From: Tretioscincus oriximinensis
Taxonomy: Eukaryota > Chordata > Lepidosauria > Squamata > Gymnophthalmidae
Reading direction: 5' to 3'
Length of the DNA stretch: 64,000 nucleotides
Assembly: GCA_022410635.1 (NCBI GenBank)
Contig: JAJVDF010000263.1
Coordinates: forward strand, 1,077,586 to 1,141,585
The notes under the pieces were generated by a model that saw only the letters and a list, made by a program, of their open reading frames with translations, ran no database searches and was not told where the DNA came from. The position numbers were made by a program, and so were the translations under genes. Shown piece after piece: positions 24,573 through 35,560 of the stretch. Each line of letters begins with the position of its first letter. The stretch's first letter is position 1.

Positions 24573-24726
24573 CTCAGCTTGTTGGTTAAAGATGCACCAG
24601 ATCTGTCAGCAGGTATTACATGTGTTTTTGGAAACCTCTCTGAGGTAGAAGGACAAGTTCTGGGCAACCAAATTGTATGTGTTTCACCACCATCTAAGGA
24701 TGTTCCTGCCATACCTGTGGATCAAG
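24573..24726 (+). CDS. PLXNA2: Plexin-A2 exon c: IPT/TIG domain 1
   Basis: A 154-bp exon encoding [17 protein letters not shown], then [15 protein letters not shown] and [19 protein letters not shown]. This is the immunoglobulin-like IPT fold of the plexin stalk, with the paired cysteines of GITC and IVC and an N-glycosylation sequon NLS. FGNLxEVEGQV separates plexin-A2 from plexin-A1 and A4, which as I remember them have an FED-type sequence here, and is the best single paralogue indicator in the window. The acceptor is CTACTTTCAG and the donor a consensus GTAAGT. It enters in phase 0 and leaves in phase 1 (G|AT for Asp). Confidence 0.92.
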
Positions 24727-27700
24727 GTAAGTCAACTTACTTATTTAAAATAGTTATATACTGATTCCGATTAAACTATAGTCTCAAAGCAGCATACATT
24801 AAAACACTAAAATAGTAATAATTACTGATACATAAAATATGATCAAAATCAATTTAGACACAAGGAGAGGGAAGAACAGGCATCAAATGTCTCATTGGCT
24901 TTGTTATGGAATTACACATCTGTTTGTTTTTAGCACCCAGCTTAGTAAATTGGAAAGAGAGTCTGTTGTTAGGAGCAACAATTAGGCTTTTCAATATTGT
25001 TTCACTGTTGCAACAGAAANTGATGTTGGGACTTTCTCTCAAACACATTTCATAGAAGGAAACATGTTTGAGGGAAAGACAGGCACCTCTCCTGTGCAAT
25101 TTCTGAAATGTAGGGAAAACAAGAGGAGTGCACATCAGAGAACTACAGACTCTACTGTAGTTCTTATTCATTCAAAAATGGCAGCTTCAAGGATTGTACT
25201 GTTTATTGTCTCCTATTAAAAGCTCCTTGCCCTTAAATTGGACTCCAGGTTCATAATTAGAACTTTTCAAAAGAAGCTTATCCTGTGTCAATCTTTCAAA
25301 AAACAATAACAAAAAAGAATTGTGACCTGTTAATCAGATACTTAGCTATCCAAGTTCTCAACAGAATCAGTTTGGCCCTTTCCAGACCATGGCCTCCCCC
25401 ATCCATTGCACATGTGGCATAGCAAGGCCTGCCCATCACAATCCCGCTTTGTCCATGTTCAACAAAGCATGAAACAGCTAGGTTATCCAAAATGGCACCC
25501 TATTTGGGACACATTGGGTAAACAATGAGGTTCACAACTCATATCCACTAAAGGGATCTCTATTTGGCAGTGCTAGAAAAGTGTTTCCATCTTTACCTGT
25601 GAAGGTTCTCTGGAGGCAGCAATTGTGGTTGGAATTGAATCCACGTTTCTGTTTCGCAGCTTGAGATGGGTTCCTTATTCCATTCTGANTGACCTGGAAA
25701 AGACAGGTTGGTGTGCAAAAGCTCTTTTCAGTTGCTTTCGCAGCATAGACATAGATTTTTTTTCTTTTTGGATAAAGAAGATCACCCTTTCTGCAACCAA
25801 TGGTTTGTCTTAGGGAATGTTTGAAACACAATTGTATTCTTGAGATTACTATGTTTTGCACTAGTTTATATTGAATAGAAAAGATATCCATGTAGGCCTA
25901 AATCCTTGACTAATTTAGAAGCTATTGGTTTCAACTGAAGCACTGTTACAGAGGAAAAACCCATTATCCAAAGACTGCAAGAAGGAAGTCAAATAGCACA
26001 GAACTGGATGTAGGCTGCCACTTTTTATGTTGGATTTGAGAGCTGTAACAATTTGTCTTGTTACGTTCTTATTGCATTTGAGTTTCATTCTGAGTCTAGT
26101 GGACAAAACCTTTAGGCGCAAAGATTATAGAAGAAAGAGCACAATTTCCACTACAGAAAAATAATACAAATATGTTCTCCCTATACTCTAATGAGTATAT
26201 TTTNCTACTTACAGAATTTATTCATTGCACTTATTTAAGAGTTACTCTTCAAGCCATCTGCTTTTTCTGCATAGATATCATTAGTTTGCTCTTCTGTTAT
26301 TTGAGGCAGACCAAGAAGGAATTACACACTGCCGTCTGACTCAGTTACCAAGAGTAGGTGGGGAAAAAAAATCTATTTTTTGGGTTATTGCTTTGCTAAT
26401 GTCACTGCTGTCAAATTCCCTTTTACACACACAGTTAGCGAACAGCTCATTCTTGTAAGTCTATTTTCTCATTGGCTGATTTCCCGCTATCCATACTTTC
26501 CTCCTTACTACTTCATATGAAGAAAATACTTCATGAATATTAACCCAAGTTTCAGACAGACCAGAAAGTTTTAAACAATACTCATCATGCTGGCATGAAA
26601 GGTGTATAAATGTATAGTATTGTGTGCATATAGCTTTATGTGTTAATCTGCGTTATGACTGGAATCCTTGACACTACAACCTTAGTGTATGTATGTCAGC
26701 TTAACCTGTAGAATCAACTATTTTTTCTTTCAGCCTTCTGCACTCCCATCCCAGAACATGCTTCCACTTCAATACTCAGTTTTTTCATCTTAAGGGAAAA
26801 GATTTTCATAATTTATAACAGTCATTANGAAAAACTGGCCCTTGACTTAGCGAACCAAGAAAATACCACATAACAATGGTGTTTGTCCTACGTGTTGAAT
26901 TCATACAATCTGCTNATTTAAAATATTTTATACCAGTTCATTATGTTTATATCTAAAAAAAAAAGTTTGTAGTAGTTCATTAGAACAACTCATAAAATAT
27001 ATATTTATACATGTAGTCAAAAAGTTTAACCAAGTGTAAGGAGAGCAGTACAATAAGGAGAGCTAGTTGCATGTCTTAAAAATGCCTTAAAATTATTACT
27101 GAAGACAATCTAGGGACACAAAGCATAAAATTGGTCCCACCATTATAGCTACAAGGTATACTATGATATATTATCTGAAAATTCAGATCATCACTGTGAT
27201 CCTATAGGTCTATAGCAGATTCCCACATAAATCCAGGATAAAGTTATGGACCCTTAATGGCTATAGAAGAATGGGCATTTCACCAAATGCTGCTTTTAAT
27301 GCCTGCTGCACCTAGGGAGGCAATTACTTTTTCACATCTGTTAAAGGTNTAAAGCTCCATCCTGGAACCCTATTCTACAGTAGAGAATTTGATTTGGCAA
27401 CCAATCACATCTTAAGGTTTGATAACAAAATCTTAAATCAGCAACAAAAATTGTCATTTGCTACATCAGCGTAAGAACTTCAAAAGTGATTCTATTTTCT
27501 GCCATGTAGAAAACATTACATGTTAGGGAAGAAGTGACTTTCAATTATAATTCCAGTGTACAGAAACAATGACAATACAATCTTAGCCCTATATCCTGTT
27601 TAGCAGCATTTTGTATTCATTGAATCTTTTGGAGTAAATGCATTGGAATAGTTTAAATGTAAGATTATGCTCGGTTATCAGACGTCACCTATCTGGTAGA

Positions 27701-29078
27701 GTCATAGCTCGTATATTAGATGATAATGGCAATAAAGAGTTGTGGTCTCCATAGAACTCCTAAGCCTACCTATCTGTTTCTCTTGGCTGAATGAGACATT
27801 TTTCAAAAGTAGTCAGGTTTTCCAATGTAGGAATCACCTTTCCTCATGTATTCGACAGGTTTCAATTCAGTTTATTGTTTCTCATCCAACCCAGCACTGC
27901 ATTCAAGCATTGATCCAGAGACATACAAGTTTTCCTANTTATATTTTATGGAGAAATAGTGTTGGATTCCATCAACATATTGATTGCATCTCATCCCAAA
28001 GCTTCCTATGTCCATTCACAGTGGCTTCATATAGAGCTTGAATAGCACCAGGGTAAAATTGTGGCTTATGTCTAAACATANAGTCACTTATTTTAAATAG
28101 CAGTTAAATAGCAATATAGTATCTCTGTAGAGGTGACTTGAGAGGATATCAGTTTCCAAGAGAATAAAGAGTATTCCATCTCCTTTCAATAAAAGGTCAT
28201 CACCAGGGCAAGCACTCCAAAAAGATGTCACAGCACAAGATACATCCAAGCATATCCTCACAGCTTATTTGAAGCATCTGCAATCAACAAAAGTCAAAGA
28301 TGCATGTAGGAAGCTGCACAGTTATAAGTATCTTGTCTGCATCTTTGCACCATAAAGACTAGAAGGAACAAAATAAAACTAGAATAGATAGCATGGGCAA
28401 GATGGCTTTTGGGACTAGTATCATAACCTGTGATCTATGCAATTCTGGTGTTCCACCACCTNTTGCGCTTCCAACATTTATTGAATTGCCTAAATGAGCT
28501 TATTTATTTTGAAGGAAGGAATAGCATTACACGTGCTTTTTTTCATCCTATTGTTTCTTTGGTATGGATTTTGGTAGATACTAATACCGTTCCTGCTCAC
28601 ACTGTGAGAAACCATGTGAATGNTACAGTTTGTTATATTATCACCAGCACAAAAAACTGGATAGGTATGTCTGTGAAGTAGAAATAGTACAGAAGACTTT
28701 TTTTAACAGTCTGAAAAGAAACAGTGTGCTATAGCTTCCATTCTATTTGAGTAATAGGTCTCAGAAATTGTCATAAAGGNTAAGGACNTGTGTGATCTAT
28801 GATAGATGCACANCATGGTTCTAGGGTTCACTTGACTCTGGAAAGTAAAATTGTACCAACACTAATGCATCTAGGGGATAGGATTCTCTAAGCCTCTTGT
28901 TGATCATCTACACTTACACCTTTCAGGCAAGTCATATGTAAAATAAAACACATTCACTTGTTTCCAGCACCATAATGATACTGTAAGTGCTTATAAAGAA
29001 AAGATTGTAACCACAAAGATTAAAACCTGTTTCAATTCTTCTTCTACTACTACTATTACTACTTTTTCTTTTCTCCAG
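24727..29078 (+). other. PLXNA2 intron, 4.35 kb, phase 1
   Basis: From GTAAGT at 24727 to TTTTCTCCAG ending at 29078. It is AT-rich. I recognised no transposable element, long tandem repeat or conserved motif in it, which makes it unusually clean next to the neighbouring long introns. Confidence 0.8.
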
Positions 29079-29175
29079 ATTGGTTTGGAATAGAACTTCT
29101 TCTGAAATCGAGAGAAACAGGCAAAATGTTTGTCAGCACAGANTTCAAGTTCTACAACTGCAGTGCTCATCAACT
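29079..29175 (+). CDS. PLXNA2: Plexin-A2 exon d: end of IPT 1
   Basis: A 97-bp exon. The first two bases complete the Asp codon, followed by WFGIELLLKSRETGKMFVST, then FKFYNCSAHQ. It closes the first IPT domain and contributes the FYNC cysteine that is the first cysteine of PSI 2, with an NCS glycosylation sequon. The SKETG/SRETG motif is shared across class A plexins. The acceptor is TTTTCTTTTCTCCAG and the donor GTAAGA. The exon leaves in phase 2. N at 29143 lies in a GAN codon, so the residue is Glu or Asp; the family has Glu. Confidence 0.92.
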
Positions 29176-29404
29176 GTAAGATATCTTCTTTTGTTCATCA
29201 TAACATCTGGTACCAAATGTCTTCAGGAATAACACTAGATTTATATATAAAAACAAATCATAAGAACTTATACAGATTTATATTGAATTGTATCCTTGGC
29301 CTATGTAAACCAGTAGTAGCTAAGTATTTGCATGTGAGAACTTGCGAGTAGGCTATAGTGTTTGAAAAAAACATGGTATGAAAAGCTAGTCAAGATATGG
29401 CTGC

Positions 29405-29515
29405 TCAAATGCAGCTGGACTAAAACTTCCATGCAATCCAGTCAGACTGTTAAATAGTTAATAATGGGAGCTGTAGTTAAGCAGCATCTTGTAGTCCATA
29501 GTTTACCNAGCCCTG
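29405..29515. repeat. Weak inverted-repeat element (CTACAACTCCCAT type)
   Basis: The left end GCAGCTGGACTAAAACTTCC and the right end GGGAGCTGTAGTTAAGCAGC are approximate reverse complements about 40 bp apart. The arms resemble a short palindromic ACTACAACTCCCAT repeat common in reptiles and birds, remembered rather than checked. Heavily diverged. Confidence 0.45.
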
Positions 29516-29699
29516 GTGTTAGTTTTAGGGCTATTCTTCACTTACCTTGTGGCAGTCTAGACTAGCGGACCATAACAAGCTTGGTCTGATACTGTGCCAC
29601 CTACACAACCTAGTTCCTACACAGACACAAGCTTTGGAGTNAGCCATTAAGATTTGTGACAGCTAGAAATGAATGTTACTATCCTCAGTTTCTAGTGCA

Positions 29700-30009
29700 G
29701 GCACGGATAGCTCAGTCGCTTAGGAATTCGTCTCTCACCTGGGANATGGGGTTCGAAGCCCTGTGTGGGACGTGGGGAGGGGTGAGCACCTTCTACTAGC
29801 CTGTAGCTCTAGCCAACCCAGCTATTCGAAAGCATGAATTGCAAGAAATTGCAACTGACNGCAAGTAGATACATGGGAACCACCATAGCCTAGTGGGGAA
29901 GATAGAATGTGAGCCTTCGGGCAAAATATATCCTTGTAAGCCGCTTTGAGTCCCTTTGAAAGGTGAGAAAAGTGGGGTATAAGAACCAAGTTCTTCTTCT
30001 CTTCTTCTA
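29700..30009 (+). mobile_element. tRNA-derived SINE (TTC-tailed family, copy 3; best promoter boxes)
   Basis: GGCACGGATAGCTCAGTCGC carries the A box, and 29750-29760 reads GGTTCGAAGCC, a perfect Pol III B-box match (GGTTCGANNCC). The body continues through GGGGAGGGGTGAGCACCTTC, CTAGCCAACCCAGCTATTCG and the 3' end CTTGTAAGCCGCTTTGAGTC, then GGGGTATAAGAACCAAG and TTC repeats. The 3' segment from TGTAAGCCGC resembles the 3' end of other squamate SINEs, which suggests it is the part recognised by a partner LINE. About 310 bp. Confidence 0.9.
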
Positions 30010-30885
30010 GTGGGAGCACATTTCAGTGCTCTACTTTGGTGCACTGCTGAAATGAGTCATTTTGTAGTCTGAAAAATAAAGTGTACTGTCTACACCTTTC
30101 CATAATCCAAATAGTCCTTGATTTCAAAATTATTTGTAATTTAAATCAAGAGACTGGACAGATGGAGGGTACTAGATGAGGGTCTCTCTAATCCATACCA
30201 TCATGCTGTCAAAAGAGTCCTCAATGACATCTACAAGGAATAATAAGCTGCACTTAAAGTAAGTGCAGAAATATTCTTAGAATCAATTTTTAGTGCAGCA
30301 AACAGGAACTTATTCAGAAAAAGAGGGCAGAAAAAAAGTTCAAAACACGTTCAAAATTCCAAATTGTCACCAAAATGTTAGCATAATGATAAGATGACAA
30401 CAAATGGGAATTTGATTAAGGTTCCATGGAAATCACAATAGGAAAATCCAGAGTAAAACAAAGTAGAAAACAGCTGGCTGAGCAATGTACATCAAACAAA
30501 AGTGTTCAGCGTTCACAACAGTAAAAAATTTCTTCCTCTGATATTTTTCCTGAATTCTTTGTCAGCAATGATCCAGTCCAGTGCTGACAACAAGATCTAA
30601 AAAGAGTCATTCAGATCCTTGTCAGCCAAAGAAATGTGATCAGCCTTCTTAATATTCTTAACTCACTCAGATTTGCATGTGCATGATATGAATNAGGTTC
30701 CTTAGCTATTGAGGTCAGTACAGAAGAACCAAAAAGTAGTCACAATTGAGAATTTATGATGGAAAAAGATGGATTGTCAATATGGTTTACCACAGTATGC
30801 AAGCACAACAAGGTATAGACAGATATCTATATGTTGAGTTAAATGAGGAAAAAAAACAGATTAAGCTCATTTTTTGGGACTGAAA

Positions 30886-31310
30886 AGGCTCAACTGCNTG
30901 CACACCACGACCTAAAAATGGTATAAAGTTATATCCTGGAATATAGCAAACGCGTGTCTGTGCACACAAAATGTCTATATTCTGTGGCCAATGCCTCACA
31001 TCGCTCTTCGATCTCATTGTACGCAGCCTGAGACTTTTTTTTTTTTCTCGTAGCAGCCTATGGAAACAACTGCCCTGTTCTCGGTTGTTTTATCCTCCCA
31101 CATCAAATTTGTGCACACGCCTTCACGCCGCCACAGACATGAGAGAACAGNNACTCTCCGGAACGATGCCCGAGTATCCTAGCAATAGTTTATTCTGGGA
31201 TAAACAGCGTTTATTGCAGGATGACTGCTCTAAAACNCTTAACCTGTGTGCTGTGGTCTTCCTCATCTCGCTCCAATCGGGGCAGAAACATTCTGAGTGC
31301 GTGCAGCCTT
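30886..31310 (+). mobile_element. Foldback-type element family F, short copy (F1)
   Basis: The left part (ACGACCTAAAAATGG, ATAAAGTTATATCCTGGAAT, then GCAAACGCGTGTCTGTGCAC) aligns with the start of the longer copy at 60543. The right part (ATGCCCGAGTATCCTAGCAA, TAGTTTATTCTGGGATAAAC, CTCATCTCG) aligns with its end. The two internal palindromes are absent and the centre differs. The outer ends AAGGCT and AGCCTT, each next to a TGCAC-type motif, are short inverted repeats. No target duplication is evident. Ns at 30898 and 31151-31152. Confidence 0.65.
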
Positions 31311-31478
31311 AGTTGATANGTAACTAGGGCCTTTCTAATTAGCACTGCAGCAACCTTCTATTTGTAAATTAGTTATATTCATCATGATNACCTTATTACC
31401 TTTTTTTAAAAGAGTTTTTCTAAGTGGAATCAGGGAACATAGCATCTCACGCTGGTATTAATTTTGTCTAATCTTGAA

Positions 31479-31736
31479 GAGCCAGTTTGGTGTAGTGGTT
31501 AGAGTGTTGGACTCTTATCTGGTAGTCTCCCGGTTCGATTCCCNACTCCTCCATGAAAGCCAGCTGGATGACCNTGGGCCAGTCACAGTTCTTTGAACTC
31601 TCTCAGCCCCACCTACTCCACAGNGTGTCTGTTGTGGAGAAANCAACAAAAGCTATGCGCGCCGCCCTATGGTAGGCCACCCTGAGACCTTCAGGTATAG
31701 GGCGGGATATAAATACAAATAAATAAATAAATAAAT
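31479..31736 (+). mobile_element. Sauria-type tRNA SINE, full length
   Basis: The tRNA-like head GAGCCAGTTTGGTGTAGTGG has an A box, and 31532-31542 (GGTTCGATTCC) is a perfect B box. Landmarks follow: CCAGCTGGATGACC, CCAGTCACAGTTCTTTGAAC, TCTCAGCCCCACCTACTCCA and TGTCTGTTGTGGAGA. The 3' end is GGGCGGGATATAAATAC and an (AAAT)n tail. This SINE type is characteristic of squamates and is the main taxonomic clue in the window. Confidence 0.88.
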
Positions 31737-32402
31737 AGCTGTCCAAGCTGGTCTTAAAATAATAACTGGTAATGATGATGGTCCATCACATAATCATTTG
31801 TTTCATTAGGAACAANGCAAGTATTACAAGCTATAAAACTGGAGAAATTAGTACACAACATTGTGTTTTTGTTGACCCCTGAAATCGCCATATGAACTTC
31901 CACATTTTCTTTCATATTATTCATTATTTGATGTCAGGAAAAACTTACTTTTCTATGTGCTAGAAGCAGGAATGCTCATGAATTCAAATGTGGTTTAGAT
32001 GTTTGCCCCTTTGGGAACATCTATTCTCAAAATATCCCAAGGCAAAAATCCTCTAAAACATCATCTCAGTGACAGGGGAAGAAAAATTAGATGGATTGTT
32101 CAAACTAACAGCAGCTCTGGGCAGAATATGGAGCAATCATAGCTGTGTTTNCTTGAGCTCCAGTTGACCCACTAGATGGCATTAAACTATTGCTGAGGTT
32201 GCTGTCACAAACCAGAGATAGGCAGAACATTTTAAAATTCCAGGTAAGCGTTTTGCAAGCATTTTACCTTTCTGAAGTTTGACTACCTCACATTACCTTT
32301 GACACAGATCAGAGAGATCAGAAATAACTGATAAACATGCAGGTGTATAGCAAACAGACAGTGGTAAGCTAAAATGTATTCATCACTAACTTTTTCAATA
32401 TA

Positions 32403-32480
32403 CACTATATTGACAAAAGTATTCGCTTACCCACTAANGTAAGTGAATGCAGGAATGAGCAAATATTTGTCAATACAGTG
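32403..32480. mobile_element. Tc1/mariner-like solo-TIR MITE, 78 bp
   Basis: CACTATATTGACAAAAGTAT at the left and the complementary ATATTTGTCAATACAGTG at the right form TIRs, each flanked by TA (32401-32402, 32481-32482), the target used by Tc1/mariner transposases. Almost nothing lies between the TIRs. The ends match the CACTATATTGCCAAAAGTAT type known from Tc1-like elements of fish and amphibians. Confidence 0.75.
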
Positions 32481-32914
32481 TACACAGTTTTGCAAGTATA
32501 CAGCAAGTATANAGTGCAATATACAGTTTAAAAATAGCTTGCTCCTTTACTTCAGATAATTTTTCTTCTAATTTGCAGACAACAATGATTTAAATGGAAC
32601 TTCACATAAATCTTTATTATTGGGTAATGTTAATGCTCAGGCCTTGAGTGATATTAGGATTACCTTCTAGCTGTTTCATTTTAATACTATGGTGTTCCAC
32701 TTACAACTATACTATGAATCGTAAGATGTTATCTGAACCCACGCAAAGCTACACCCTTGCTGTAGCTGTTCAGGTTGGGTCACATCATATCCCCCATGGG
32801 ATCTGTCTAGGCCAAGGAATTATTATTGCACTATCTTGATTGAAAGAACGACCATAAGTTGACCTGCTAAAAACTGAGGTCCCATCCTGACTTGGGGGAC
32901 GGGAGGGACGGACG

Positions 32915-33100
32915 GGACACAGAAACGATTTGGAGAACCAACATTCACTTTGCTGTTCTCCATCTTTCCCAGCCCTGTTTCGAACCCATTTTGGTGGCCT
33001 GACAGGGCAGGAAAGGAACTGAAGCTAGGCAAGTGCTTGCTGAGNGAGTGCAGGCAACACATATTTTTTNAAAAAGAAATTCTCTGGGTTTGCACATATC
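32915..33100 (-). repeat. Unclassified dispersed repeat R4, copy 1
   Basis: On the minus strand this aligns with 41185-41370 in several blocks: ATGTGCAAAACC-like, a T-run/A-run hairpin (with N at 33070), GTGCTTGC-like, CCCTGTCAGGCCACCAAAA and ACAGGGC. Both contain the AT-rich foldback in the same place, so this is one family. No coding capacity or clear ends. Confidence 0.55.
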
Positions 33101-33154
33101 AAATACGCAGTATTTATACTGTATTTTAAAATGTAAAATTGTCAATCATTATTT

Positions 33155-33290
33155 GTTTATTTGTGTTTCTATACTCTAAATTCAAAAGTCTCAGGACGGT
33201 TAACATTATAAACAGAATGACATATTGAAACATGCCCGAAAGTAGAAGCGAGTTATTTTTTCAATAAAAGGTCAGGTTAAATAGGTGCGT
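33155..33290. repeat. Unclassified dispersed repeat with CTCAGG(A/G)C core
   Basis: A TTTATTTGTGTTTCTATACT block, then AAAAGTCTCAGGACGGTTAA, resembles 47143-47225, which has TTTATTATTTATT, then AAAGGTCTCAGGGCAG. Probably the 3' end of an old LINE or SINE; the family was not identified. Confidence 0.4.
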
Positions 33291-33640
33291 TGTCAGGAGT
33301 CTTCAAAATGCATTAAGAGATGGTAATTGGCGTACCTCAACGGGGAGACTATTCCATAATCTGGGGACTACCACTGAGAAGGCCCCGTCCCAGATTCCCA
33401 TTTTCTTTGCTAATGAGAGTGGTGATACAACCAAGAGGGCCTTCCAGGATTCATCGTGGAATGAATTCCTTAATGCTTTATTTTTCTTCCATCTACCAAC
33501 ACAAGCAGAAACTTCATTCCATCAGCATCTGAGAAAAAAATCCTCTAGTTTTCTTTTTAAACTGTTTGCAGTCGGCCAATGGAAGGCAAGAAATATTTCA
33601 CACAGGGCCATATTTAGAAAAAAACATAGCTAGCAGCAGT

Positions 33641-33700
33641 GGAGGCTGGTGCACTTTGAAATTGGGGGTGGTGGTGGTGCAAGACCGGTGCAAATGTTGA
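33641..33700. mobile_element. Possible hAT-like end
   Basis: CAGTGGAGGCTGGTGCACTT followed by GGGGGTGGTGGTGGTGC looks like the CAGYGG-type terminus of a hAT element. No matching right terminus or 8-bp duplication was found, so this is tentative. Confidence 0.35.
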
Positions 33701-34300
33701 GTGTTAGGAATCCTTTGGGCACGCAAATCACCAGCCAAAATTTATCAACATCAGTTCCGGGGCAGGACAGGAAGTGACATCACTTCCGGGGACAGGATAG
33801 GAAGAACAGCCAGCTTCAGTCCACTTTAAGAAAAAATAAAACCATATTAGCAGCACAGAAGGAATAATTTCTTTATCTAAAGTTACCACTACACTAATCC
33901 AGCTTCAGCCCACTTTCACAATAAATAAAACTCCAGTACCAGCAGAGAGGAAATAGTTTTCTGCCAATGATATCTAAAATTAATAAAAAAGAACATTAAT
34001 ATTCATGCTTAACCCACTGATATGTGTTGCACCCCAAAATTGGATTGAGACAGGAATTCCTCCATGCATGAAATGTGGACGGAAAAATTGTGAGTTCAGT
34101 TCTGGGGCAGAACTGGAAGTGACAGCAGATTTTTTTTCACACATTATACACAACAAAGCTCTGTTTTACTCACATTTTTGGCTGGTTCTCTTTCTACTGA
34201 CAGTTTCATGAACCTGTTGGGGATCCAAGATTTTATAATAAAGACTTGATATTGTGAAAGANCGTGTAAAAAAGCAGGGAGAAAAACAACTTGGAACCAA

Positions 34301-34538
34301 GAGCCAGTTTGGTGTAGTGGTTAGACTGAGGGACCCAGTAGTCTCCCGGTTCGATTCCCCACTCCCCATGAAGCCAGCAGGGTGGCCTTGGGCTAGTCAC
34401 AGTTCTTTGAACTCTCTCAGCCCCACCTACTCCACAGGTTGTCTGTTGTGGAGAAGGCAACAAAAGCTATGTGCGCCACCCTATGGTTGGGTATAGAGTG
34501 GGATATAAATACAAATAAACAAATAAATAAATAAATAA
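34301..34538 (+). mobile_element. Sauria-type tRNA SINE, copy 2
   Basis: The same order of landmarks as 31479-31736 (GAGCCAGTTTGGTGTAGTGG, GGTTCGATTCC, CAGCCCCACCTACTCCACAG) and a GGGATATAAATAC end with (AAAT)n tail. It has small deletions in the head between the A and B boxes and lacks the CCACCCTGAGACC segment near the 3' end. Confidence 0.87.
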
Positions 34539-34607
34539 TGAAACTTAAAATAGAAATTGTGCCTGAAGATAAGAAACCAGAAGCTGGTCGTTGCTCAAAA
34601 GTGTAAG

Positions 34608-34843
34608 GAACATAAGAACATAAGAAGAGCCATACTGGATCAGGCCACAGCCCATCAAGTCCAGCATTCTGTGTCACTCAGAGGCCCACGAGATGCACCT
34701 GGGCAGTCCGAACAGAGGAAAGCAAAATATGCTCCTGTTCATGACTCCCTGCAAATGGTATTTCAGGAGTCCTGCCTGTTGCTCCATCCAGGAGGCAACA
34801 TCCAGACATCCATCCTAGTATCCATTTATACCTTTGGTGTCCG
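34608..34843 (-). mobile_element. CR1/L3-like LINE 3' end
   Basis: It starts with AAGGAACATAAGAACATAAG and reads through GATCAGGCCACAGCCCATCA, CCTGGGCAGTCCGAACAG and CTGTTGCTCCATCCAGGAGG to ACCTTTGGTGTCC. It directly abuts the purine tract at 34845. Confidence 0.9.
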
Positions 34844-34844
34844 G

Positions 34845-34970
34845 AGGGAGGAGGGAAGGAAGAAAGGTGGAAGGGAGGAAGGAAAGAACGAAGGTGGAAG
34901 GAAGGAAAGGAGGAGGAGGGGGAGAGGGAGAGGGAGAGGGAGGGAGAAAGGGAGAAGGAGAAGGAGAAGG
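34845..34970. repeat. Purine tract (GGAAG/GGAGAG)n
   Basis: About 125 bases without pyrimidine except a few T and C. On the minus strand it is the CTTC-rich tail of the SINE at 34971-35239, expanded in the same way as at 15507-15724. Confidence 0.85.
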
Positions 34971-35239
34971 TTTTTATACCCTGCTTTTATCACCCACAGG
35001 GACTCAAAGCGGCTTCACCTGANGGCTTACATTCTATCTTCCCCACAAGGCTGTGGTGGTTCCCATTTATCCAGATGCAGTCAGTTGCAATTTCTTGCAA
35101 TTCTTGTTTTCAAATAGCTGGGTTGGCTAGAGCTGCAGGCCAGTAGAAAGTGCTCACCTCTCCTCATATCCAACACGGGGCTTCAAAACCCCATCTCCCA
35201 GATGAGAGACCGTCTCCCTAGCNACTGAGCCAAAAAATG
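34971..35239 (-). mobile_element. tRNA-derived SINE (TTC-tailed family, copy 4, minus)
   Basis: Reading the minus strand: head GGCTCAGTNGCTAGGGAGAC, a decayed B box GGGTTTTGAAGCC, the family body CTAGCCAACCCAGCTATTTG, and 3' end GCCGCTTTGAGTCCCTGTGG, then GGTATAAAAACC. The plus-strand purine tract at its left is its tail. The first base of the head is about 35239. Confidence 0.87.
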
Positions 35240-35393
35240 CACAGCTTGGGTCAACCTTTGAAGGATGAAACAAAGACTCTGAGCCTTCAGAGTTTCCAGC
35301 AAGAGCATTTTCCACGAGCTAGTCTAGTGGTCACGTCTCGTGCTTGATTTGGGTATCTGGAAAAATATTAGCATGGATAGAGGTAGAAGAGTT

Positions 35394-35427
35394 GTTTTTA
35401 TACCCCACTTTTCTCAACTTGAAGGGA
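35394..35427 (-). mobile_element. TTC-tailed SINE 3'-end fragment
   Basis: The minus strand reads CCCTTCAAGTTGAGAAAAGT, then GGGGTATAAAAAC, the last about 34 bp of the SINE body. Only the 3' end is present, as expected from 5'-truncated retrotransposition or from decay. Confidence 0.6.
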
Positions 35428-35442
35428 AATTCTCCTCACAAC

Positions 35443-35560
35443 ATGAGAACATAAGAGGAGCCCTGCTGAATGGGGCCAGAGTCCATGCATGATTTTATAC
35501 ATTTTTAATCAGACCACCACTTAAATGCCATCTCGTAGCTGGATTGAGGCATTATGTAGT
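35443..35560 (-). mobile_element. CR1/L3-like LINE 3' end, internally deleted
   Basis: It starts with ACATGAGAACATAAGAGGAG, then GCCCTGCTGAATGGGGCCAG, then jumps to the complement of the CATGCATGATTTTAT and AATCAGACCACCACTTAAAT region (3560-3600 in the long copy). The head-to-tail jump resembles the deletion in 7134-7362. Confidence 0.7.

Noticed and set aside
29700..29772. tRNA gene
   Set aside because: The A and B boxes belong to a SINE head; no cloverleaf with acceptor stem pairing was seen, and the same head recurs with the SINE body.
34557..35117. 186-residue open frame
   Set aside because: It runs through a CR1-like end, a purine tract and a SINE; the sequence is repeat-derived.
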